From the NCBI GenBank assembly GCA_934216155.1, contig CAKQBK010000064.1, positions 1 to 15,263 on the forward strand: 15,263 bases of DNA, written 5' to 3'. The notes beneath the pieces were generated by a model that did no database searches, was not told the DNA's origin, and worked only from the letters and a program-made list of their open reading frames with translations. The position numbers and the translations under genes were made by a program. Shown here piece by piece: positions 1 through 6,741 of this stretch (the first letter of the stretch is position 1; each line of letters opens with the position of its first letter). This DNA is from an uncultured Dialister sp. Lineage in GTDB: Bacteria > Bacillota > Negativicutes > Veillonellales > Dialisteraceae.

Positions 1-150
1 AAACTTGAGCAACCTGTCCCCACTAGCGGAATCATGTCTATTAACGCAAATCCTTAACTTAACAGCATTAATATATGGGGGTATTGGGGCACTTTATGAA
101 TTGTGTGCCCCTTCCACCACTCCTCATTCCTCACTCCTCACTCCTAACTG
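1..150. repeat. Right half of a composite palindromic intergenic element
   Basis: The window opens inside the right arm of a nonamer inverted repeat (GAGCAACCT at 7-15). Next comes the conserved ~40-bp motif (24-63, TAGCGGAATC...CTTAACTTAAC). Then a hairpin: GGGGCAC at 86-92 pairs perfectly with GTGCCCC at 105-111 around a 12-nt loop. Heptamer tandem repeats follow (CTCCTCA, TTCCTCA, CTCCTCA, CTCCTAA, 120-147). The same order of parts recurs at 7834-8131 and in degenerate form at 12431-12637. The left half lies outside the window. No gene lies directly beside it, so this copy is not tied to a stop codon in what can be seen. Confidence 0.8.
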
Positions 151-669
151 TCATTAGAAGCGAAATCATTCATTGATTACTGGATTCCTAGTAGCTCTTC
201 CATAGATTCCTCCCGGGCAGAACCCTTGGAAAAGGGAAGAAAGAAACCACTGCATCTCCTCTCCGTCTATTTCTTCTCCCCGGGGCCTAGGATGGGGATC
301 TGAAATGGTCTTTGATTCGATTTCCGGGAAGTGTTTTCTCCCTTCCAATACTAGTATCGTAAAAGGGAACTAGTTTGTGACCCTCTTTGGAAAAATTTTT
401 TCATAATTTCAAACTTCCCACCTGAAAGCACCATAAATTAATCGATGGCACCTAAGAAAACATGGTCATTAGATGTAATTCTCAACGGAAAGCCTCATTT
501 CACACCGAAAATATAACAAAGAGACATGAGGAATAACGCAAAGATTTCTCCACGTTGGTCGAAATGACGAGAGCACCGAACAACGCTAGAGATAAAAAAT
601 AACCCTAGAAATACATACAAGGCTAATTTATCAGTATCATATCCCATCTCATGTAGTCTTTACCTCGCA
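151..669. other. Non-coding stretch, no convincing gene
   Basis: I see no supported gene in these ~520 bases. A 60-codon minus-strand frame at 166-348 starts with TTG and its translation resembles nothing I know. The hexamer ACTAGT occurs twice, at 350-355 and 369-374. A stretch near 552-577 (AGATTTCTCC...GGTCGAAATGAC) resembles an intergenic palindrome I recall from many unrelated bacteria, but I cannot check this. The stretch may be debris from an earlier mobile element next to the Rpn gene. Confidence 0.5.
408..421 (+). repeat. 14-nt direct repeat, left copy, flanking the Rpn gene
   Basis: TTCAAACTTCCCAC here is identical to 1586-1599. The two copies bracket the Rpn nuclease gene in direct orientation, as remnants of a target duplication or recombination site would. 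The left copy is about 250 bp from the gene and the right copy about 60 bp. Confidence 0.55.
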
Positions 670-1521
670 TTACTGATTGGTGGTCTGAGATGCCTGTACC
701 CTATCAATCACATGTTGTACATATTGTGGTGTCTGTCCCACCATTTGGGCAATAGAATCTACCGGCATATGCATTCCAACCATATTCATAATGATAAATT
801 GCTCTTTCTTTTCACTACCTTGTTCAATGCCTTGTTCAATGCCTTGTGCTATGCCTTCTTCTTTGAACTTTCTAAGTTCCATCGCTAATGTCATATATTC
901 TCGCCTCGTTTCATCATGCTTTTTTACTCGCAGTACTTCTTGGTCTAGTTCTTTCGCAAATTCACCATGCGGTGCATTTCCATCTACATACCTTAGAAAA
1001 GCTGCTATATCAGGATCCAAAGTTTCACTTCGTCCTTTACTATTTAGAAATAGCTTTGTTGTTTGATCCCCTAGCTCCAAGCCTTCTTTTTCCACGCATC
1101 GATTACGGAAAGTATACATTGGCAGTCCTTCTTGGAAGGGGTCAAAGGTACAGATAAATATGATAAATGTTGGATTGAGCTTATTATATAGTTCACCCTT
1201 TTCCAATATTTCCATATCTATCATTCCTTGATAATACCTAGTCCGCTTGGCTAGTTCATCATCAACACCATTGGTGCATTGCATTTCAATATCAAACACA
1301 CGACCTGTCTCGTCTTTCACGTACACATCAAGTCGAATCCCCTTGCTATCATATCTGATATCAATGGATTTTTCTGCATCTGGAAATGTAATTTCCTGAA
1401 TCTTAATATCCAAAATCCGTTCAATCAAATGCTTACAAATTCGCTTATTCTGCATCACTTTTTGAAAGAGGAAATTGTCCTGAATTGTCAGTTCTTCCCA
1501 TGTCTTGATTCTACTCACCAC
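670..1521 (-). CDS. Rpn family recombination-promoting nuclease / PD-(D/E)XK putative transposase
   Basis: This is a protein of about 283 residues in the PD-(D/E)XK 'transposase' group (Rpn-like). Characterised Rpn proteins are DNA endonucleases that promote recombination, and some act in phage defence. The N-terminal opening (WEELTIQDNFLFQKVM) is typical. The nuclease core is visible as RLDVYV (D65), then DIEMQ (E79, Q81 in the usual lysine position), followed by KRTRYYQGMID. The C-terminal part has GIAQ-GIEQ-GIEQ tetrapeptide repeats (about 223-234), common in this family. Start choice: GTG at 1521 lies 5 nt after GGGAGG and GTG at 1518 lies 8 nt after it; GTG at 1527 overlaps the Shine-Dalgarno sequence. 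The gene looks more A+T rich than its neighbours, stands alone, and fits a mobile accessory gene. Family call is firm; function here is inferred. Confidence 0.85.
   Translation of the reverse strand: MVSRIKTWEELTIQDNFLFQKVMQNKRICKHLIERILDIKIQEITFPDAEKSIDIRYDSKGIRLDVYVKDETGRVFDIEMQCTNGVDDELAKRTRYYQGMIDMEILEKGELYNKLNPTFIIFICTFDPFQEGLPMYTFRNRCVEKEGLELGDQTTKLFLNSKGRSETLDPDIAAFLRYVDGNAPHGEFAKELDQEVLRVKKHDETRREYMTLAMELRKFKEEGIAQGIEQGIEQGSEKKEQFIIMNMVGMHMPVDSIAQMVGQTPQYVQHVIDRVQASQTTNQ
819..854 (-). repeat. Three 12-bp in-frame tandem repeats coding for GIxQ
   Basis: CTTGTTCAATGC occurs twice in a row (819-830, 831-842), followed by the variant CTTGTGCTATGC (843-854). On the coding strand these give the GIEQ/GIAQ tetrapeptides of the Rpn protein. 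The unit is a multiple of three, so copy number can change by slippage without a frameshift. Confidence 0.85.
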
Positions 1522-1544
1522 TGCCACCTCCCTTTCTTACCTGT

Positions 1545-1573
1545 ATTGTAGCAAAAGAATAAAAAGAAAGCCA
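1545..1573 (-). promoter_or_regulatory. Possible promoter of the Rpn gene
   Basis: On the minus strand TACAAT (1545-1550) is a fair -10 box. With a 17-nt spacer the -35 position holds TGGCTT (1568-1573), which is poor. It would place transcription start about 15-20 nt before the GTG start, leaving the Shine-Dalgarno sequence in the message. Weak evidence. Confidence 0.25.
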
Positions 1574-1585
1574 GTTTTATTACTA

Positions 1586-1599
1586 TTCAAACTTCCCAC
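1586..1599 (+). repeat. 14-nt direct repeat, right copy; part of a small hairpin
   Basis: TTCAAACTTCCCAC is identical to 408-421. CCCACA at 1596-1601 can also pair with TGTGGG about 14 nt further on (around 1616-1621). That gives a 6-bp hairpin between the Rpn gene and the end of clpC. I see nothing else in the 1600-1760 stretch. Confidence 0.5.
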
Positions 1600-1761
1600 A
1601 TGTAAATTAGCAAGTGTGGGCCATGATTACAAGGCACAAAATTTCTCATTTCATTGAAAATCTAGTAATTTTCTCTGAGCCAGAACCTTTTGCTATCTAA
1701 TACCCTCCATGTTTCTCTAGCCATGGCTTCGCCACAGAATCCTAATTCCTCGTTCCCACGC

Positions 1762-1804
1762 AAAAAGGCTACGAGATGATGATTTCTCACAATCTCGCAG
1801 CCTT
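1762..1804 (-). terminator. Intrinsic terminator of clpC
   Basis: On the minus strand GGCTGCGAGAT (1802-1792) pairs with ATCTCGTAGCC (1777-1767). The stem is 11 bp with one G-T wobble, the loop is 14 nt, and TTTTT (1766-1762) follows. It begins 47 nt after the clpC stop and closes the ctsR-mcsA-clpC unit. Confidence 0.8.
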
Positions 1805-1849
1805 CTTGCTTAGGATGAATCAGTCAACCGCTAACTGCCAACGGCCTAC

Positions 1850-4255
1850 TTATTCCGCTTTGAATGTCAATTTCTGCTGTTCATCCACATCGATTTTGAG
1901 GACTTTCTTCTTTTCCAGTCCTTCGGTCAGAATGAGTTCGGAAATCGGGTCTTCCACTTCTTTCTGGATAGTTCTACGAAGCGGACGGGCACCGTATTCC
2001 ACATCCGTGCCGTGGTCGATGAGGATCTTCTTAGCCCCATCGGATACATCCAGTTTCACATGGAAGTGTTCCAGTTTGCCAGCCACTTTATCGAGCATCA
2101 AGTTGACGATAGAGGACAGGTTATCCTGGGTCAGTGGATGGAATACGATGATTTCATCGATACGGTTGATGAATTCTGGACGGAAGGTGTGTTTTACTTC
2201 ATCCAGCATGAGTTTCTTCACGTCTTCAAAGGTTTCTTTCTTCTCGCCTTTTTCATCGGTGGTGAAGCCCAGTTTGCCCATCTTTCCTTTCAGGAAGTTG
2301 GAGCCCAGGTTACTGGTCATGATGATGACGCAGTTGGTGAAGTCCACGGTACGGCCCTGACCATCGGTGAGACGGCCATCGTCCAATACCTGCAGCAAGA
2401 TATTGAAGAAGTCCATATGGGCTTTTTCCACTTCATCGAAGAGAATGACGCTGTATGGGGTCTTACGAACCGCATCGGTCAGCTGGCCACCTTCTTCATA
2501 GCCGACGTATCCTGGAGGTGCCCCAACGAGACGAGACACTTCGTGTTTCTCCATGTATTCTGACATATCGAAACGAATCATGTTCTTTTCACTGCCGAAC
2601 ATGCACTCAGCCAAAGCTCTAGCCAGTTCGGTTTTACCTACACCAGTGGAGCCAAGGAAGAGGAAGGAACCAATCGGACGTTTCGGATCTTTCATGCCTG
2701 CTCTAGCCCGACGAATGGCAGTTGCCACCGCATGGACGGCATCTTCCTGACCGACCACTCTCTTATGGAGTTCATCTTCCAGGTGCATCAGACGCTGGGA
2801 ATCGCTCTGTTTCAAATTCTGTAGCGGTACGCCGGTCCATTTGGATACCACTTCAGCCACATCTTCTTCATCTACGGTCAGATGGTCATGGTCGCCATTT
2901 TTCCAAGCATTTTTCATCTGGGCAATTTCCGCTTCGATTTTCTTTGCCTGGTCCCGATACTGAGCAGCTTTTTCAAAGTCCTGGGTAGAAACAGCAGCTT
3001 CTTTTTCTTTCAGCATAGAAGCCAGTTCTTCTTCTTTCTTTTTCAATCCATCTGGAGTCGAAGCGGCTTCGAGACGGACTTTAGCAGCGGCTTCATCGAT
3101 GACATCGATGGCTTTATCTGGCTGGAAGCGATCGGTGATATACCGACCAGACAGGTCTACAGCAGCTTTCAAAGCGGCATCGCTGATTTTGGCTTTGTGG
3201 AACGCTTCGTACCGATCGCGGAGGCCTTTCAGAATTTCCAACGTATCTTTCGGTGTCGGTTCACCCACTTTGACCGGCTGGAAACGACGTTCCAGTGCGG
3301 CATCTTTTTCGATGTATTTCTTATATTCCTTCAGGGTTGTAGCACCGATGCAACGAAGTTCCCCTCTTGCCAGGGCCGGTTTCATGATGTTGGCCGCATC
3401 CATAGAGCCTTCGGTGGAACCAGCGCCCACCAGGGTATGGAGTTCATCTACGAAGAGAATCCAATCTTTATGTTTCTTCACTTCATCGATGACTTTTTTC
3501 AGTCGTTCTTCAAATTCGCCTCTGTACTTGGTGCCGGCTACTACAGAAGACATGTTCAAGGAAATAATATGACAATTCTTCAAAATTTCCGGTACGTCGT
3601 TATTGACAATCCGCTGTGCCAAGCCTTCTGCAATGGCGGTTTTACCCACGCCAGGTTCACCGATAAGAACAGGGTTGTTCTTGTTACGACGGGACAGAAT
3701 CTGTACGACCCGGTTGATTTCTTCTTTTCTGCCAATCACAGGATCGATTTTCCCCTGCTTTGCTTTTTCATTGAGGTCGATGGCAAAATCGCCCATTTCA
3801 CCCAAGTTGGCACCACCGGAATTCTTTCCATCTTCGGAAATATACTGTTCAAAGGCTTTCTGCAGTTTTTCCTGGGTCACATCGAAGTGCTGCAGAATCT
3901 GCATTGCCAATCCATCGCCTTCCCGAAGAATAGCCAGCAGCAGATGTTCCGTGCCTACGTAGGAATTTTTCAATTCATTGGCTTCCTGCACGGCCATTTC
4001 CAACACTCTCTTGGTGCGAGGTGCTACATACAATTCACCAGAGCTAAAGAAACTACCCTGACCCTCCAAAAGAGGTTCTACTGCTTCTACAGTAACGCCC
4101 AAAGAATTCAGAATTTTACCACCAGCGGTATCTTTTTCATGGGCAATCCCCAAGAGCAAATGCTCGGTGCCCACCGATTCACTGCCCAGTTTCTGTGCTT
4201 CCTGGGTTGCAAATTTCCAAGCGTTTTTCACGCCATCGGTATATCTATCTTCCAT
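1850..4255 (-). CDS. clpC: ClpC-type AAA+ ATPase, class III heat-shock unfoldase
   Basis: This 801-residue HSP100 unfoldase passes substrates to the ClpP protease in the cytosol. Order of domains: N-domain with two Clp repeats (about 1-145), each with a GTEH motif (E31, E103; the equivalent glutamates in Bacillus ClpC bind phospho-arginine); AAA-1 with Walker A GEPGVGKT (199-206) and Walker B ILFVDE (266-271); middle domain with a UVR-like coiled coil (about 410-445); AAA-2 with Walker A GSTGVGKT (535-542) and Walker B VILFDE (603-608). LGF at 662-664 matches the ClpP-docking tripeptide. Start: ATG at 4255 has AAGGAGGG seven nt upstream, whereas an in-frame start at 4306 has none and lies outside the family's N terminus. 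It lies downstream of mcsA across a 400-bp repeat-filled gap instead of directly after mcsB. Confidence 0.97.
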   Translation of the reverse strand: MEDRYTDGVKNAWKFATQEAQKLGSESVGTEHLLLGIAHEKDTAGGKILNSLGVTVEAVEPLLEGQGSFFSSGELYVAPRTKRVLEMAVQEANELKNSYVGTEHLLLAILREGDGLAMQILQHFDVTQEKLQKAFEQYISEDGKNSGGANLGEMGDFAIDLNEKAKQGKIDPVIGRKEEINRVVQILSRRNKNNPVLIGEPGVGKTAIAEGLAQRIVNNDVPEILKNCHIISLNMSSVVAGTKYRGEFEERLKKVIDEVKKHKDWILFVDELHTLVGAGSTEGSMDAANIMKPALARGELRCIGATTLKEYKKYIEKDAALERRFQPVKVGEPTPKDTLEILKGLRDRYEAFHKAKISDAALKAAVDLSGRYITDRFQPDKAIDVIDEAAAKVRLEAASTPDGLKKKEEELASMLKEKEAAVSTQDFEKAAQYRDQAKKIEAEIAQMKNAWKNGDHDHLTVDEEDVAEVVSKWTGVPLQNLKQSDSQRLMHLEDELHKRVVGQEDAVHAVATAIRRARAGMKDPKRPIGSFLFLGSTGVGKTELARALAECMFGSEKNMIRFDMSEYMEKHEVSRLVGAPPGYVGYEEGGQLTDAVRKTPYSVILFDEVEKAHMDFFNILLQVLDDGRLTDGQGRTVDFTNCVIIMTSNLGSNFLKGKMGKLGFTTDEKGEKKETFEDVKKLMLDEVKHTFRPEFINRIDEIIVFHPLTQDNLSSIVNLMLDKVAGKLEHFHVKLDVSDGAKKILIDHGTDVEYGARPLRRTIQKEVEDPISELILTEGLEKKKVLKIDVDEQQKLTFKAE

Positions 4256-4312
4256 AAAAATCCCTCCTTTTAGCGGATTGTTGTTATTTAATGTGTGGTC
4301 ATTCATTCATTT

Positions 4313-4600
4313 TAGAAAAGTGCGGAGTGGTGGAAGTGGTGGAAGTTGTACCGCTAAGGTATGAATAGCATTTGCGTTTATATCGCTGGCGCAGCCCCCT
4401 CTGCCTTCGGCATCTCCCCCAATGGGGGCGATAAATAAGGTGTAAACTTATTTACGCACAAAATTTGGAAGCGCCCAAATACCCTATTTTTTATAAAAAA
4501 TAAAATCGTAAATTTAAAAATATAATCTAATCCGCGGCGCTATATAATTTACGCGCCGCCACCACCATTTCTAACTTCTAACTTCTCACTTCTCACTGCT
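4313..4600. repeat. Composite palindromic element between mcsA and clpC
   Basis: The left part is a degraded heptamer region (GTGCGGAGTGGTGG, 4319 onward) plus a degenerate form of the conserved motif (around 4355-4388, with CATTTGCGTTTATATCGCT). The right part has the hairpin GCGGCGC (4534-4540) / GCGCCGC (4553-4559) around a 12-nt loop, then CACCACC and heptamers TAACTTC/TCACTTC up to about 4598. A weak counterpart of the second hairpin sits at about 4455-4485 (GAAGCGCCC then AATACCC). No nonamer arms are present; another palindrome (4391-4430) occupies the middle. The element would be transcribed with clpC if the operon reads through. Confidence 0.7.
4391..4430. repeat. GC-rich palindromic unit inside the mcsA-clpC repeat element
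   Basis: Two small hairpins lie side by side: TGCC-TTC-GGCA (4402-4412) and CCCCC-AAT-GGGGG (4416-4428). GCCCCC at 4394-4399 could also pair with GGGGGC at 4424-4429. The composition stands out sharply from the A/T-rich surroundings. It resembles short intergenic palindromes I recall from gut Bacillota, but I cannot verify that. Confidence 0.55.
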
Positions 4601-4655
4601 TTTTCCGTTTCTGCTGAAACATATCTCCAACGGACCCAGTCCCTAGTCCCTAGAA

Positions 4656-5162
4656 TCACTTTTCCAACTTTTTCATTTCATCCCGGATATGAGCGGCTTG
4701 CTCATAATCTTCCCGAGCAATGGCTGATTTCATAGCCTTCTGTAATTTTTCCAGTTCCGGATCCACTACAGGTTTGGCGGCGTTTTCCATTTCAATAGTC
4801 ACTTCCTTTTTCGGAGCCGATGCCTGTTCTCCATGAGCAAAGGCAGGACGAATCTTTTCACGGAAAGCTTCATAACTATCATTACTTCTTCTCAATCCTT
4901 TTGGAAATAGGGAACTCTCTCTTTCTTCCGGCTGGGCTTCTATTTCTATAGGAGATCTTCCGAAGAAAGCGGACATCGGTCCATCGAAGAACCCTTCCAA
5001 AGGACTTCTGAATAAGCGGGTTCCGAAATTTCCAAAAGAATGGTGCATGACCCGCTCTTTTCTTGCACATTCTTCACAAAGATGAAGCTCTGTTCTATGA
5101 CCATTGATAATCTGTGTCACATGAACCACAGCTTCTCTTCCATGGCAACGATCACAAAGCAT
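4656..5162 (-). CDS. mcsA: McsA-like protein (UVR domain) with a single zinc finger
   Basis: A 168-residue protein. An N-terminal CxxC...CxxC zinc finger (C3, C6, C29, C32, with MLCDRCHGREAVVHVTQ) and a C-terminal UVR motif (about 133-168, DYEQAAHIRDEMKKLE) identify McsA. In Bacillus, McsA activates the arginine kinase McsB and helps control CtsR and ClpC. Here the second zinc finger of Bacillus McsA is missing: after C32 there is no cysteine, only a low-complexity linker with basic and acidic patches. Start: ATG at 5162 follows GGAG by 7 nt and lies 2 nt after the ctsR stop, so the two are probably translationally coupled; a longer in-frame extension to 5270 would overlap ctsR. The mcsB gene expected next is absent. 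Confidence 0.88.
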   Translation of the reverse strand: MLCDRCHGREAVVHVTQIINGHRTELHLCEECARKERVMHHSFGNFGTRLFRSPLEGFFDGPMSAFFGRSPIEIEAQPEERESSLFPKGLRRSNDSYEAFREKIRPAFAHGEQASAPKKEVTIEMENAAKPVVDPELEKLQKAMKSAIAREDYEQAAHIRDEMKKLEK

Positions 5163-5164
5163 TT

Positions 5165-5677
5165 TTATTCTCCTTTCAATACCCATTCGATACGCCGGAG
5201 CATTGTCTTTACCGCATCTCGTCGGTGCGCTTCCGGACAATACTCGAGCATGGTATGAATCATTTGACAAACCATGTGATACTCTCGTTTCGACATAATG
5301 TCGTAATCGAGAAGCATCTGGAAATATCCATCCAAGCTCTTTTCTATGGCTTCAATGGAATTAGGATTCTTCCGCTGTGCCTGGGCGGTCTCACTAGCTA
5401 TGGCCTTCTGCACGGTCTCCTGGTACGATGGTAGCTTCGGCGGATCCATTCGCCGAAGAGCAATACGGATAAATCCGCCGCTCCCTCGTCTAGACTCCAC
5501 CTCGAAGCGAGCATCCGGAGAGAATCTGGTATTAATCACATAAGTCACTTGGGACGGCGCACAATCCAATTGATTGGCTACATCTCTTCGTTTCAAAAGC
5601 AACTCGTCAGAAGACTGCTGCTTCAGTAAGTTCAAAATGAACTCTTCAATTCTATCCGATAATATGGTCGTATTCAT
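5165..5677 (-). CDS. ctsR: CtsR, repressor of class III heat-shock genes
   Basis: This 170-residue DNA-binding repressor controls clp genes in Bacillota. The winged helix is clear: helix-turn-helix region RRDVANQLDCAPSQVTYVINTRF... (30-52) and wing RRGSGGFIRI (63-72). The wing's glycine loop, four glycines in Bacillus and a heat sensor there, has one Ser here. The C-terminal half keeps the dimer/tetramer region (DYDIMSKREYHMVCQM). Start: ATG at 5677 gives the family's N terminus; GTG at 5689 sits 1 nt from GGAG and is too close. The spacing from AAAGGAG to the ATG is long (about 13 nt). First gene of the ctsR-mcsA(-clpC) unit. Confidence 0.93.
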   Translation of the reverse strand: MNTTILSDRIEEFILNLLKQQSSDELLLKRRDVANQLDCAPSQVTYVINTRFSPDARFEVESRRGSGGFIRIALRRMDPPKLPSYQETVQKAIASETAQAQRKNPNSIEAIEKSLDGYFQMLLDYDIMSKREYHMVCQMIHTMLEYCPEAHRRDAVKTMLRRIEWVLKGE

Positions 5678-5705
5678 TTGATATGCCACTCTCCTTTGTC
5701 TTTAT

Positions 5706-5825
5706 AGGTTTCTCAGGTTACTCAAGTTTCTAAGGTTGCTCAGGTTCCTCGAATGTGCTACTTGACGTTTGCGTCTATAGGTACACTCGAGGAACCTTTA
5801 GAACCCTTAGAGCCTTGTGCAACCT
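5706..5825. repeat. Nonamer inverted-repeat element in the ctsR leader
   Basis: Five consecutive 9-nt units form the left arm (5706-5750: AGGTTTCTC, AGGTTACTC, AAGTTTCTA, AGGTTGCTC, AGGTTCCTC). Four inverted units form the right arm (5789-5825: GAGGAACCT, TTAGAACCC, TTAGAGCCT, then GTGCAACCT at the end). The innermost units, 5742-5750 and 5789-5797, are perfectly complementary. The core holds GACG-TTTG-CGTC (around 5764-5775). No heptamer or GC-rich hairpin layers are attached. It lies between the ctsR promoter and start codon, so it should be transcribed in the 5' leader. Confidence 0.85.
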
Positions 5826-5913
5826 GTTACCTCTATCGGAATTACACCGACTGTCTTATCATGATTGCATGTCCATGAGGCTCCTTTCATTGTTTACCTC
5901 ATTTCTATTTACT

Positions 5914-5941
5914 ATTATACCCACAATAGTCAAATAGTCAA
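5914..5941 (-). promoter_or_regulatory. Sigma-A promoter of ctsR with overlapping CtsR-like half-sites
   Basis: On the minus strand TTGACT (5941-5936), a 16-nt spacer and TATAAT (5919-5914) make a strong vegetative promoter. The TTGACT box repeats 8 nt downstream (5933-5928), giving tandem ATTGACT / TTTGACT heptads like the CtsR half-site TTTGACY. The published CtsR operator has a 3-nt gap (period 10); here the gap is 1 nt (period 8), so the operator call is tentative while the promoter call is fairly firm. Start codon is about 235 nt downstream. Confidence 0.7.
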
Positions 5942-6021
5942 TAGTAAAATCAAAAAGTTTTTTAAAACTTATTCTATGAATGATATATACGGCTGATTCA
6001 GTAGGATGTATCATCGATTAC

Positions 6022-6187
6022 AGGTTGCTCAGGACGCTCAGTTTGCTCAAGTTTCTCAGGTTTCCTGAACGTGCCTATGGACGCTGGCGTATTCATGACA
6101 TATTCGGTCACAATGAATACACTATCGTGTATTAGCACATTTGAGAAACCTGAGCAACTTGAGCAACCTAAGAATCCTGTGCAACCT
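6022..6187. repeat. Nonamer inverted-repeat element between recX and ctsR
   Basis: The left arm has five 9-nt units (6022-6066: AGGTTGCTC, AGGACGCTC, AGTTTGCTC, AAGTTTCTC, AGGTTTCCT). The right arm has five inverted units (6143-6187: GAGAAACCT, GAGCAACTT, GAGCAACCT, AAGAATCCT, GTGCAACCT). The core (6067-6142) is longer than in sister copies and holds two competing hairpins: GTATTCAT/ATGAATAC and AATACAC-TATC-GTGTATT (the latter around 6116-6133). It sits just beyond the recX terminator and upstream of the ctsR promoter. Confidence 0.85.
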
Positions 6188-6192
6188 GTAAC

Positions 6193-6216
6193 AAAAAAGC
6201 ACCCATAAAGGGTGCT
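6193..6216 (-). terminator. Intrinsic terminator of recA-recX
   Basis: AGCACCC (6198-6204) pairs with GGGTGCT (6210-6216) around a 5-nt ATAAA loop. On the minus strand a TTTTTT run follows (6198-6193). It begins about 34 nt after the recX stop. A shorter TCTTTTATT run on the other side means it may work weakly in both directions. Confidence 0.88.
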
Positions 6217-6249
6217 CTTTTATTGCGATCTATATGCAATTAGTCAAAC

Positions 6250-6741
6250 TTATTCTTCGTCTATTTCACAAAAGTCAAACTCTCGCAAAGCGGAAATAAT
6301 GGTGCTGCGAGAAAAGCCGCGACGCAAAAGGAAAGCCGCCGCCTTTCTATAGTCCGTTAGCAGCTTCGGTGTGATTTCTGCTTTTCGCTGCACCAAAGCC
6401 ACTGCATTTTCTATTTCCTCTTCTACCGGAATGTGCTGGTCTGTGAAAAGGCCTTTCTGTTTCATCTTCTGATGAATATAGGCATCGCCATACATGCCCT
6501 TTCGACGGTACGCTTCAAAAAGGTCTTCTGCCATAGAGGCATCATCGATGAAATGATAGTGTTTCAGTTTCACCAAAGCGTCCTCTATTTCTTCTTGGGA
6601 ATACTCCCGGTCTTTCAGCTTCCGCACCAGTTCCTTTTCACTCTGTTCCCGATAGTTCAGCAGGTGCAGTGCCGCTTCATAGGCCGTGCGATTAGTCTTC
6701 TGCTGGCTTTTCCTGTTCTGTCTGTTCCGATAATACGCCAT
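6250..6741 (-). CDS. recX: RecX, RecA regulatory protein
   Basis: A 163-residue protein that binds RecA filaments and limits their activity. It shows the RecX tandem three-helix pattern: [20 protein letters not shown] (first repeat, about 24-43), the conserved [15 protein letters not shown] (about 64-78), and later [20 protein letters not shown] (about 133-152). The N-terminal 20 residues are very basic. It starts with ATG at 6741 inside the last 50 nt of recA; no good Shine-Dalgarno precedes it (GAAG only), so translation probably depends on coupling to recA. It ends before an intrinsic terminator. Confidence 0.9.
   Translation of the reverse strand: MAYYRNRQNRKSQQKTNRTAYEAALHLLNYREQSEKELVRKLKDREYSQEEIEDALVKLKHYHFIDDASMAEDLFEAYRRKGMYGDAYIHQKMKQKGLFTDQHIPVEEEIENAVALVQRKAEITPKLLTDYRKAAAFLLRRGFSRSTIISALREFDFCEIDEE

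Noticed and set aside
166..348. 60-codon minus-strand reading frame
   Set aside because: It starts with TTG, lies in a region of mixed repeat debris, and the protein shows no recognisable motif.
2882..4273. 463-codon plus-strand frame opposite clpC
   Set aside because: It is the antisense shadow of clpC: F-rich with no domain, and the minus strand has a full, well-conserved protein.
5165..5270. Longer McsA beginning at 5270
   Set aside because: The extension overlaps ctsR by over 100 nt and lacks a ribosome site, while ATG at 5162 has a strong one and the zinc finger starts there.
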